Below, in pieces: positions 1-5,648 of a DNA stretch of 11,054 nucleotides. The position numbers and the translations under genes were made by a program. How positions within the stretch are numbered: position 1 is the stretch's first letter; the number at the start of each line of letters is the position of its first letter. The notes under the pieces are model-generated. The model saw only the letters and a list, made by a program, of their open reading frames with translations, was not told the origin of the DNA and searched no databases. The DNA comes from Erysipelotrichaceae bacterium UBA6182 (GTDB taxonomy: Bacteria > Bacillota_I > Bacilli_A > Erysipelotrichales > Erysipelotrichaceae), in NCBI GenBank assembly GCA_002422065.1, contig DITO01000152.1, positions 3,684 to 14,737 of the forward strand. The letters run 5' to 3'.

Positions 1-45
1 ATCTTTACTTTTAAATAAATCTTCGTAATATTTTAATTCTTTCAT
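1..45 (-). CDS. 5' end of an unidentified gene, probably packaging module
   Basis: Only the first 15 codons are inside the window (MKELKYYEDLFKSKD). The start is well supported: AGGAG lies 7 nt before an ATG, after a gap with no competing ORF. The upstream neighbour is an HNH nuclease gene. In many phages with this order the next gene is a terminase small subunit, which is the best guess from position alone. Too little protein is visible to name a family. Confidence 0.55.
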   Translation of the reverse strand, partial: MKELKYYEDLFKSKD

Positions 46-170
46 TTTGATCTCCTAATCTTAACTTTTTGAACCGCTGACTATTTTTTGAATCTGGAAA
101 CTTTTTCAATTTTATTTTTTTCGAAAATTTCAGGTGCGAGGAAAGTTACATTGCTATGGGGCTAACAGCG
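46..170. other. Candidate cos (packaging) region
   Basis: This is a 125-bp non-coding gap between an HNH endonuclease gene and the next packaging-side gene. It holds a GC-richer block (about 150-172, including GCTATGGGGCTAAC and AGCGCT) next to a strongly AT-rich block with a near-palindrome around TTCGAAAATTT. In HK97-like and other cos phages of Gram-positive bacteria, the cos site commonly lies between the HNH gene and the terminase genes. The assignment rests on position and composition. I see no diagnostic overhang sequence. Confidence 0.3.
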
Positions 171-869
171 CTACTCGATTTCTGAATCAACAGGGGGGGT
201 ATAGGTTTCAAACCATTTATTAATGTATGATTGCCATTCAGCTTTATATTCTTTACGATAATCATTCACTTGTTCTAAACGGTTTAAACATTCTTCCTTT
301 GGTGTTTCAATAAGGATTGCTGCATCTACCTCTAAGTTTTTAATAAGCGTATCCCTATCGTATGTGTTTGGATAACCACCAATGATCCATGCAGTTCTCC
401 ATCTGCCATATCTTGTCTTGATGTGGTCAAGCAATAAATCCCTTACACTAAAGAGATTTCTTTTAACTGCTGGTACTTCCTGGTACATCGGCATTAATGT
501 GATTGCTTCTTGGAGTTTGTCAAGATCTACAACTATATCGCTGAAGCTCTTGTTTGCTTTCACATATGTTGTCTTACCGCTTAAAGGTGGACCGTAGACT
601 AGAATCACTTCTTTATGTGTTATGAATCTTCCATGCTCATCATTGTGGCATTTGTGGCAAATAACCTCTACATTATCTTTATTGAATGTCTTACTGTAGT
701 CCAGGTAATCGTGTTGCTTAAGATGCTTGATGTGATGCACTTCTAATTGTGAGGTATCTGTGAACACTCTATGACATCTATTACAGACACCACCGTTATC
801 AATGATGACTGTCTCTCTGAATGATCTCCAAGATCTGCTTGTATAGAACTTGTTCCCTGGCATTACCAA
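171..869 (-). CDS. HNH endonuclease fused to a P-loop kinase-like domain
   Basis: This 232-aa protein has two domains. Residues 8-80 form a phage HNH nuclease: zinc pairs C29xxC32 and C71xxC74, the His pair at 45-46 (EVHHIKHL), an Asn in NKDNVEVI and a final His at about 79. Residues 88-230 form a small P-loop NTPase: Walker A GPPLSGKT at 93-100, then VVDLDKLQEAI, where an Asp follows the strand as in small kinases. HNH proteins encoded beside terminase nick DNA and help cos cleavage in HK97-like phages, so a packaging role is likely. The role of the kinase-like half is unknown; end-processing of DNA or RNA is one guess. Start: a TTG at 869 sits 7 nt after AGAGGA and overlaps the upstream stop. 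An ATG at 863 is the alternative. Confidence 0.85.
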   Translation of the reverse strand: MVMPGNKFYTSRSWRSFRETVIIDNGGVCNRCHRVFTDTSQLEVHHIKHLKQHDYLDYSKTFNKDNVEVICHKCHNDEHGRFITHKEVILVYGPPLSGKTTYVKANKSFSDIVVDLDKLQEAITLMPMYQEVPAVKRNLFSVRDLLLDHIKTRYGRWRTAWIIGGYPNTYDRDTLIKNLEVDAAILIETPKEECLNRLEQVNDYRKEYKAEWQSYINKWFETYTPPVDSEIE

Positions 870-1351
870 TCATTATCCTCTTTAAGTTTTTGGGCTTTCA
901 CTTCAAGTTCAAGCTTCTTTTCTTTAAGTCTATGGTCTAATGGTTGGTCTAGGAATGGATGCTTAGTATCTCTACTGTAGTTCTTGAGCAGCTTCCATGC
1001 AGCTGATTCAGATGGTGGATATTTCTTATGTACTATCTTTCTAGTAATCTTGATTTCACCATCTTCATTCAATATCTCATTCTCAGTGATTTCAGCTTCA
1101 TGCTCAGTGAATCCAAATGCTAGCTTCTCCAATGTTTGAACTAATCGTGGTACTAGAATCTGCCCTTTATACTTCTTAGCTTCAAACAGTGTAGCAGTAA
1201 GAATCCCGTACTCTCTCTTGTACTTGATCCATGAGTTTTTAGAAATCTGCAAACGAGTGTATATATCCTTCTCGGTTGCTGATTCATAAATTATCCAGTT
1301 TTTAATCTCGTCTAGTCGATTTTTAACTAGATTCCATTTAGAGTCAGCCAT
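863..1351 (-). CDS. Helix-turn-helix phage protein, terminase-small-subunit-like or late regulator
   Basis: About 162 aa. Residues 1-60 (MADSKWNLVKNRLDEIKNW, then ATEKDIYTRLQISKNSWIKYKREYG) look like the transposase-type helix-turn-helix seen in small phage proteins often annotated as terminase small subunit or DNA-packaging protein. The middle has a charged beta-hairpin-like stretch (EITENEILNEDGEIKITRKIV) and the C-terminus is a basic/acidic helix. The start at 1351 is preferred because AAGGTGAT lies just upstream. The ORF stays open to an ATG at 1384, but that site has no ribosome binding site. It is the first gene after the terminator and hairpin region, so probably the first late gene, and its stop overlaps the HNH gene start. 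Whether it is a terminase subunit or a regulator cannot be settled here, because another packaging-side gene starts at 45. Confidence 0.7.
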   Translation of the reverse strand: MADSKWNLVKNRLDEIKNWIIYESATEKDIYTRLQISKNSWIKYKREYGILTATLFEAKKYKGQILVPRLVQTLEKLAFGFTEHEAEITENEILNEDGEIKITRKIVHKKYPPSESAAWKLLKNYSRDTKHPFLDQPLDHRLKEKKLELEVKAQKLKEDNDW

Positions 1352-1400
1352 GCCATCACCTTTGATTTCGTTGCATAAGTTCATACTAGGTATAGGATTA

Positions 1401-1441
1401 AACGGTTATCTACATTTTGTGAAAAAAAATAAATAACCGTT
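1401..1441. repeat. Inverted repeat, 9-bp arms, before the HTH gene
   Basis: AACGGTTAT (1401-1409) and ATAACCGTT (1433-1441) are perfect inverted copies separated by 23 nt rich in A. The pair lies 50-90 bp upstream of the preferred start of the helix-turn-helix gene, where an operator or late-activator site would be expected. Arm centres are 32 bp apart, close to three helical turns. The function is inferred from position only. Confidence 0.5.
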
Positions 1442-1460
1442 ATTTTTGCGTATAAATGAA

Positions 1461-1570
1461 GATGATACCTATATTTTAGGACCTAGTACCATTTAACTTT
1501 GGGGGGAAATAATGGAACAGTACCAGAGCAAGGAGACTGTAAAGCTAGGTCCCAAAATATAGGTATCATC
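1461..1570. repeat. Long near-perfect inverted repeat (26-bp arms, 58-nt centre)
   Basis: The left arm 1461-1486 begins GATGATACCTATATTTTAGG. The right arm 1545-1570 is its inverted copy and begins CTAGGTCCCAAAATATAGG. Arms match at 25 of 26 positions, and four more bases pair beyond a one-base bulge on the outer side. The centre holds a smaller pair (ACAGT 1517-1521, ACTGT 1536-1540) and a GGGGGG box followed by ATG at 1512. This opens a 16-codon plus-strand ORF (MEQYQSKETVKLGPKI) ending inside the right arm. It lies between the replication-module terminator and the first late gene. It could be a MITE-like insertion, a structured leader or small RNA, or a recombination site. No target-site duplication is obvious. 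Confidence 0.85.
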
Positions 1571-1586
1571 ATTCACCTTTAGGCTA

Positions 1587-1609
1587 CTTACATCTATAAC
1601 ATCAGTCAA
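1587..1609 (-). promoter_or_regulatory. Promoter-like motif resembling the two upstream control regions
   Basis: On the minus strand this reads TTGACTGATGTTATAG then ATGTAAG. The control region at 8249-8439 has TTGACAGATTTAGGGGTT then ATGTAAG, and the one at 5479-5650 has the same GGTTATGTAAGATTT core. The spacing differs by 2 nt and no good -10 box follows, so this is a weak call. If used, the transcript would begin with the long hairpin at 1461-1570 and run into the late genes. Confidence 0.25.
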
Positions 1610-1659
1610 TACCAAAACTTGATGCTGTTAAAAAGTGACACCTTCACGTAGTGAGTAAT

Positions 1660-1685
1660 AAAAAAAGGCGATTTATAACCGCCTT
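1660..1685 (-). terminator. Intrinsic terminator after the pcfJ-like gene
   Basis: Read on the minus strand: AAGGCG, a 9-nt loop (GTTATAAAT), CGCCTT, followed by a run of T (seven A on the plus strand at 1660-1666). The hairpin begins at the stop codon of the pcfJ-like gene. It is a textbook rho-independent terminator and marks the end of the replication transcription unit. Confidence 0.85.
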
Positions 1686-2925
1686 AATGTATTTGCATTT
1701 CTGATATTAACTGATTTTTGTTGGTATTAAACCAATCTTTAACTAGTTCAGTGATAACTTCATCTGTAGCATGATTAGTTGATTGCACTTGAAGCACCTG
1801 TTCTTTGTTTACTTCTATTGTAAAGAAAGGTTCTTCTGGCTCTTCTTTTCTTCTCATGAAAAATATCATTGAAATCCCTTTAACATGTCTCTGTAAGTAT
1901 CTATCATTCCAACCTACACAGTGATTAAGTTTCTCACTCTCAAATTGAAATTCAGTAAAATCTTTTGGTGTCATGATGATAAAATCTTCAAATTCATAAG
2001 TTAACTGGTTTTTTTCCTTCAACTTATTGTTCATTTCTTCAATGGATCTCTTTTCATATTGTTTTCTCTCTCTAGCTGCTAATATGCTTGGCTTAACATT
2101 GATTGCATATCTCAAGGAGCGATTATTCATAAGAAGATCTTTGTATTTTTTGAAATTATCCATAGTTAATGCTTGACCATCAATCAATAGTTCTGAGGCT
2201 GTTTTTGTAGCTCCTAATTTCAATAAGATCTCCCATGAATAAAGTGTCTTAGTAGTAGCATTAAGTAATCTAAAATAGTTGACACGTTCAAATCTTTCGA
2301 TAGGTATGTATTTAAATCTATCGATTGATTTTAATGCCTCTATTGAATCCGGATGTTGAGACTTATGCTTGTATGAATAAAAAGAGTCGTGTCCTGTATA
2401 GTACATGAACTGAACTAGATCAGCTGGAAGCATCATATAGCCAATATTCTTGTATTTGCCTTCTGCAAAAGCATAGTATGTTCCATCGTCAATTTTGTAA
2501 AACATCACTCTCCATAGTCTCCACTTTGTATTCCAATGCTCATAAATTGCAAGTGTCAACAAATTTCCTTCACGTTCAACATAAGAAAATCGATGAGGTG
2601 GATTTAACTTTGTATCTAGTTCTATTCCTGGCCATTGCTCATATTTGAAAGGTCTTAACCTATATTCAAAAGCTTTAACAACCATTTCACTAGCTTCATC
2701 TGATCGGGCAATTTCTTCATTCCACCATTTCTCATGTCTTGAATATAAATGCGGATTTTCTCGGTAATATTTATCGAAATATAGTTTTCCACCAATTAAA
2801 TATGAAACATCACTAGTACCCGTTGGGAACTTAGAATAATATCTTTCATCCTCGTTTGGTAACTTCAACCATTTTTCATATGTTCTAAAGTCAGTAAACT
2901 TTGCTATGACTCTTTCATTTTGCAT
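1684..2925 (-). CDS. PcfJ-like protein
   Basis: About 413 aa. The C-terminal quarter (about residues 330-410) carries the PcfJ signature: LNHCVGW, then RYLQRHVKGISMIFFMRR, then PFFTIEVNKEQVLQVQSTNHA, a compact domain with an invariant-looking His-Cys pair. The N-terminal 300 aa are rich in Trp and Tyr. PcfJ was named on the Enterococcus conjugative plasmid pCF10, and homologues are widespread in phages and mobile elements of Bacillota, but no biochemical activity is established to my knowledge. It is the last gene of the replication module, directly after its usual partner PcfK. Its ATG overlaps the pcfK stop (TGATG), so translation is probably coupled. A GTG at 2928 is the alternative start. 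The stop codon is embedded in the terminator hairpin. Confidence 0.85.
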   Translation of the reverse strand: MQNERVIAKFTDFRTYEKWLKLPNEDERYYSKFPTGTSDVSYLIGGKLYFDKYYRENPHLYSRHEKWWNEEIARSDEASEMVVKAFEYRLRPFKYEQWPGIELDTKLNPPHRFSYVEREGNLLTLAIYEHWNTKWRLWRVMFYKIDDGTYYAFAEGKYKNIGYMMLPADLVQFMYYTGHDSFYSYKHKSQHPDSIEALKSIDRFKYIPIERFERVNYFRLLNATTKTLYSWEILLKLGATKTASELLIDGQALTMDNFKKYKDLLMNNRSLRYAINVKPSILAARERKQYEKRSIEEMNNKLKEKNQLTYEFEDFIIMTPKDFTEFQFESEKLNHCVGWNDRYLQRHVKGISMIFFMRRKEEPEEPFFTIEVNKEQVLQVQSTNHATDEVITELVKDWFNTNKNQLISEMQIH

Positions 2926-3410
2926 CACTCATCATCGTCTCCTTCGTCGAGATCATCTGTTTCATCTTGTGAATCATCATTATCTTCAGGCATTAAGTCA
3001 AATATTGACATACGTTCAAATGATGCATTGTGCATACTTGGATCTTGTTTTTTTGTTGGTTTTTTCTTGTTTTCAGCTGTGATTTCATTTGCTTTAGGTG
3101 GAGTTTTTTCGGTTCCTTTGATTTTTCCTACTTCTTTTTCAAGAACATCATTAGGTTCAGTAAAGTAATGTACCGCCCAACCAAATATCACAGATGGCAT
3201 TATATGTCCGGATTTACCCCCTAATTGGTCCTTTGCCTTTTTCATAATGTAGTCCCAACAATTTGAATAGTTCTTCTCTGGATCATTAAGTGCTTGCATA
3301 AGTTGATTATCGAATTTCGATCTTTCTTCACAATAAATTTTGATTGCAGATAGTTGATCTTCTGCCATCAAAGCTTTCATTAATATTTCATTATTCTTTT
3401 GCTCGTTCAT
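2925..3410 (-). CDS. PcfK-like protein
   Basis: This 161-aa protein resembles PcfK of plasmid pCF10. The N-terminal half is helical with a conserved-looking core, about residues 50-95 (NCWDYIMKKAKDQL, then GHIMPSVIFGWAVHYFTEPN). The rest is low-complexity: a Lys-rich linker (about 108-125), then a C-terminal tail of about 30 residues that is almost all Asp and Glu. PcfK and PcfJ are usually encoded together, as here. The role is unproven; replication or DNA processing is the usual suggestion from context. The start is supported by GAGG 7 nt upstream. The ATG overlaps the stop of the preceding HTH gene by one base, so the three genes from 3727 to 1684 are translationally linked. Confidence 0.8.
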   Translation of the reverse strand: MNEQKNNEILMKALMAEDQLSAIKIYCEERSKFDNQLMQALNDPEKNYSNCWDYIMKKAKDQLGGKSGHIMPSVIFGWAVHYFTEPNDVLEKEVGKIKGTEKTPPKANEITAENKKKPTKKQDPSMHNASFERMSIFDLMPEDNDDSQDETDDLDEGDDDE

Positions 3411-3727
3411 TATTTTTCCTCACTCTGGTTTCTTTTTATTGGAATATTGTATTTTGATAATGCTTTTCTGACTGATTTATATGAAACATTGTATTTCTTT
3501 GCAATTGATGAGATAGACCATCTTCTCTCGATGTATAGATTAACAAGTTTATTTTTGTCAATCATTCTCATAAAGGGACTTTGAACATCAATTTTCATTT
3601 CTTTTAGTATTCTATAAACTGACATTTGAGAAACATAATTGATTTCTGCTATCTTGCTAATACTCATCCCGTTTTGATACTGGTACAAAATTGTCTTGTT
3701 ATTTAATTCGAGTTTTTTAGCTGCCAT
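3410..3727 (-). CDS. Small protein with two helix-turn-helix units
   Basis: A 105-aa basic protein built from two similar DNA-binding units. The first (about 10-45) contains NGMSISKIAEINYVSQMSVYRILKE, the second (about 60-95) contains RRWSISSIAKKYNVSYKSVRKALSK. Each is a classic helix-turn-helix of the resolvase/Hin or sigma-like type (xSIxxIAxxxxVSxxSVxxxL). Such tandem units suit a transcription regulator or a DNA-bending replication accessory protein. It sits between the helicase loader and the PcfK/PcfJ pair, so it could control late expression, but this is inference. AGGTGAT upstream of ATG fixes the start; the gap to the helicase-loader stop is 8 nt. Confidence 0.75.
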   Translation of the reverse strand: MAAKKLELNNKTILYQYQNGMSISKIAEINYVSQMSVYRILKEMKIDVQSPFMRMIDKNKLVNLYIERRWSISSIAKKYNVSYKSVRKALSKYNIPIKRNQSEEK

Positions 3728-3735
3728 AGAATCAC

Positions 3736-4545
3736 CTACAATGAATCATCAAGGTGAATTTCAACAGCTAATTCAAGAATTCTTGTGGTAAGTCTTCTTG
3801 TATCTACTGAATCACCATAGAGATTTGTTAACTCTTCAATGGAATAATTGCTTGTAAATATGGTCAGTTTGTTATTCGCTAAACGATGCTGCAGCAATGG
3901 CATCAATACTTCATTTCTAAACCAAGGTGATCGATGCTCAGCACCAATATCATCAATTACAAGTAGATCACTTTCATTAAGTGTTCTTATTCTAGGCTCT
4001 ATTTGATCGAACTCTTTTGCTTGTCTAGCAAGACTAGGTGTAAACAGAAAACTTCCACGCATCCCTTTATCTACTAAAGCATTTGTGATTGCATTAGCAA
4101 GATAAGTCTTCCCAATTTGAAACTCACCAGAATGAATATATAATCCATGCTTCACATTTCCAATAACAATGTCATTTGCAAGGTTTAGAGCTCTTTTTCT
4201 AGTTGTTGTGTTAATTCTAAATTTTTCAAGAGATGCTTCTATGTCTCTGCTATCCTCACCAAAACAATTAATGTAATTTGTTCTTTTAAGCTGCTTTGTT
4301 TTTTCTTTGGTGGCAACATACTTTATCTCCAAGTATGGATATCTGGAAAGAACAGGTACATAACCATCTTTTTCAACTCCTCTTAACTGTAGATAAAGAT
4401 AAGCAGTTGAAAGATTATGCATAAGAGAAATATCGATGTCTTTAGTCTCTTCATCATTCAGAACTGTTTGTTTCATCGTTTCTAGGTTGTCGATCTCTCC
4501 TTGGTATGTATTTAAATTTTTCAGTTGGTTTTGAATCTTTTCCAT
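3736..4545 (-). CDS. DnaC/DnaI-type helicase loader ATPase
   Basis: This 269-aa AAA+ ATPase loads the replicative DNA helicase at the origin in the DnaC/DnaI family. Visible motifs: Walker A GEFQIGKT (140-147), Walker B LLVIDDIG (194-201), sensor 1 FTSN (230-233) and an arginine-finger region RRLTTRI (250-256). The N-terminal 110 residues are helical and would bind the host or phage helicase, as in DnaI. The start is unusually clear: AAGGAGG lies 6 nt before ATG at 4545. The gene therefore overlaps the end of the replisome organizer gene by 92 nt in another frame. Length fits the family. The pairing of organizer plus loader, with no phage helicase in view, suggests that it recruits the host DnaB-type helicase. 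Confidence 0.9.
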   Translation of the reverse strand: MEKIQNQLKNLNTYQGEIDNLETMKQTVLNDEETKDIDISLMHNLSTAYLYLQLRGVEKDGYVPVLSRYPYLEIKYVATKEKTKQLKRTNYINCFGEDSRDIEASLEKFRINTTTRKRALNLANDIVIGNVKHGLYIHSGEFQIGKTYLANAITNALVDKGMRGSFLFTPSLARQAKEFDQIEPRIRTLNESDLLVIDDIGAEHRSPWFRNEVLMPLLQHRLANNKLTIFTSNYSIEELTNLYGDSVDTRRLTTRILELAVEIHLDDSL

Positions 4546-5278
4546 CCTTAACCTCCTTCTGATCTAATTCATCATTCCAACCACCCCTATTTAGCCAAGT
4601 ATATGGATGCGGAATGTATTGAATGTTTTTCCATTGTTCTGATTTTAATTGATTTGAAATAGCATTCATGATGTCGTTGAATAGTTCACTTGATACTTTA
4701 TGTGACTTGAACCATCTATAGCATTTGTCTTTACCAATTTTTCTAGGATACTTATCCCAAAATTGATTAAATAATGTCTCACTTTCATCGAGCTTTGCGA
4801 GAGGTTCATGCTCAATAGATATTCTTTTAACTTCTTTAACTTCTTTAACTTCTTTAACTTGGGGCACCCGTTGGTTGCCATTTGGTTGCCATGGATTATT
4901 TTCTTTGATTTCTTGGGTGAACAAATCCATTGGAATTTCTTTTAAAGTGTATGCTTTGTTATCCTTCATATCAAGCATAGCCATTTCGTTTTGATAAACA
5001 GTTGGTTTATAACGATCTTGTCTAAGCAGATTGTGAATTCTCCAATGTTTAATAACAATGACTCCACTTTCAAATGAGATGATAAACTTTCTTAACTCGA
5101 GAATATTCATATCATCTGCAGTAGCTCCAACGATTCTCATAATAGTTATTGGATTATTAACGAAACCATCATCATCAGCATCTGAAATCAATTGAAAATA
5201 TAGTTCTCGACTTGATTGTGGCATTTTTAGAAACGCATCACTCCTTGTTATTTGGTCCGTAAACATTCTTCTGGCCAT
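4454..5278 (-). CDS. Phage replisome organizer (replication initiation protein)
   Basis: 274 aa. The N-terminal domain (1-110; RRMFTDQITRSDAFLKMP, LYFQLISDADDDGFV, GVIVIKHWRIHNLLRQDRY) is the conserved winged-helix domain of phage replisome organizers in lactococcal, enterococcal and staphylococcal phages, and binds the origin. A linker (about 130-160) holds the VKEVKEVKEVK repeat. The C-terminal domain (165-250; LFNQFWDKYPRKIGKDKCYRWF, then IPHPYTWLNRGGW) is the common partner-binding module of these proteins. It acts with the helicase loader encoded next. AAGGAG upstream of ATG, inside the end of the preceding small ORF, supports the start. The linker-coding DNA carries tandem repeats that may be the origin itself. 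Confidence 0.9.
   Translation of the reverse strand: MARRMFTDQITRSDAFLKMPQSSRELYFQLISDADDDGFVNNPITIMRIVGATADDMNILELRKFIISFESGVIVIKHWRIHNLLRQDRYKPTVYQNEMAMLDMKDNKAYTLKEIPMDLFTQEIKENNPWQPNGNQRVPQVKEVKEVKEVKRISIEHEPLAKLDESETLFNQFWDKYPRKIGKDKCYRWFKSHKVSSELFNDIMNAISNQLKSEQWKNIQYIPHPYTWLNRGGWNDELDQKEVKDGKDSKPTEKFKYIPRRDRQPRNDETNSSE
4824..4892. repeat. Tandem short repeats inside the replication gene, candidate origin
   Basis: Three perfect tandem copies of the 9-mer TCTTTAACT (4833-4859) follow a degenerate copy (4824-4832). Twelve bases later come two perfect tandem copies of the 11-mer TTGGTTGCCAT (4871-4881, 4882-4892). They encode the VKEVKE linker and the WQPNGNQ segment. Iterons inside the initiator gene mark the origin in lambda and several phages of Gram-positive bacteria. 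A purely protein-level repeat cannot be excluded for the 9-mers, but the adjacent 11-mer pair does not give a protein repeat of the same kind. Confidence 0.5.
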
Positions 5279-5284
5279 GTTGAA

Positions 5285-5458
5285 TCACTCCTTGTTTTCT
5301 TTTTTATCTGGATCATACTGATTTAATATTCTAAATCCTATGTACTTGTTTTTTAACTTTGGGCGGATCTGATTTAAACACGCTTCTTCATCAACACCCA
5401 TGACATATCCAGGAGAGCTATAAAATACTGCATCAATGGGTTCTTCTAATCGGATCAT
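5285..5458 (-). CDS. 57-aa hypothetical protein, first ORF of the replication module
   Basis: Encodes MIRLEEPIDAVFYSSPGYVM and on to DPDKKENKE. I recognise no family. It ends 6 nt before the replisome organizer start and carries that gene's AAGGAG in its last codons, so it is probably co-transcribed. The ribosome site before its ATG is weak (AGCAGG). The frame stays open upstream for about 34 codons (including GYVRFSINKKASGKNHRKQA) without a usual start codon. A 10-codon GTG ORF (VAKTTESRQL) ends on the ATGA that begins this one, so translation may be coupled. A longer protein from a rare start, or a degenerate remnant, are alternatives. Confidence 0.5.
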   Translation of the reverse strand: MIRLEEPIDAVFYSSPGYVMGVDEEACLNQIRPKLKNKYIGFRILNQYDPDKKENKE

Positions 5459-5478
5459 AATTGCCTGCTTTCTGTGGT

Positions 5479-5648
5479 TTTTGCCACTTGCTTTTTTGTT
5501 GATAGAAAATCTTACATAACCGCTAGAACTGTAAGATTTTTTATCTTTTTTCTTTATGCTTACTTTTTAGCGTTATTGCGCTATCAAGTGCGGTTAACAT
5601 TCATTCAAATATTAAAAATAATTTACCGTAAACCAAATTCCCGTTAAA
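5479..5648 (-). promoter_or_regulatory. Control region upstream of the replication module (copy A)
   Basis: This non-coding stretch matches the one at 8249-8439 along its whole length in the same order. Shared blocks on the plus strand are TTTTGCCACTTG, AAATCTTACATAACC, CTATCAAG, AAAATAATTTACCGTA and AATTCCCGTTAA. Each copy lies just upstream of a minus-strand gene run. Copy A also holds a perfect dyad (5506-5540) and a TTGGTT/TAATAT pair spaced 16 nt on the minus strand that could be a promoter. A shared phage-specific promoter/operator is the likeliest reading. Confidence 0.6.
5506..5540. repeat. Perfect 11-bp dyad in control region A
   Basis: AAAATCTTACA (5506-5516) and TGTAAGATTTT (5530-5540) are exact inverted copies around 13 nt. 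It may be an operator for a dimeric regulator. On the plus strand it is followed by a T-rich run, so it could also stop antisense transcription, although no plus-strand gene lies before it. Region B keeps only the TGTAAGATTT half (minus strand) intact. Confidence 0.55.

Noticed and set aside
382..597. Plus-strand ORF opposite the HNH-kinase gene
   Set aside because: It lies wholly antisense to a gene with clear domain motifs, has no ribosome site, and its composition is that of a reverse-complement shadow.
1523..1538. 16-nt near match between the hairpin centre and the ribosome site region of the gene starting at 7816, suggesting an antisense RNA
   Set aside because: The match (CCAGAGCA-AGGAGACT with one gap) is about what chance gives among all pairs in a window this size, and half of it is the ribosome site itself.
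2920..3224. Plus-strand ORFs rich in Ser and Phe opposite the pcfK-like gene
   Set aside because: They are the antisense of the Asp/Glu- and Lys-rich pcfK tail. The low complexity explains their length.
4666..4881. Alternative minus-strand frame with KKLKKLKKL repeat
   Set aside because: An out-of-frame reading of the tandem repeats inside the replisome organizer gene; the organizer frame has the family motifs.
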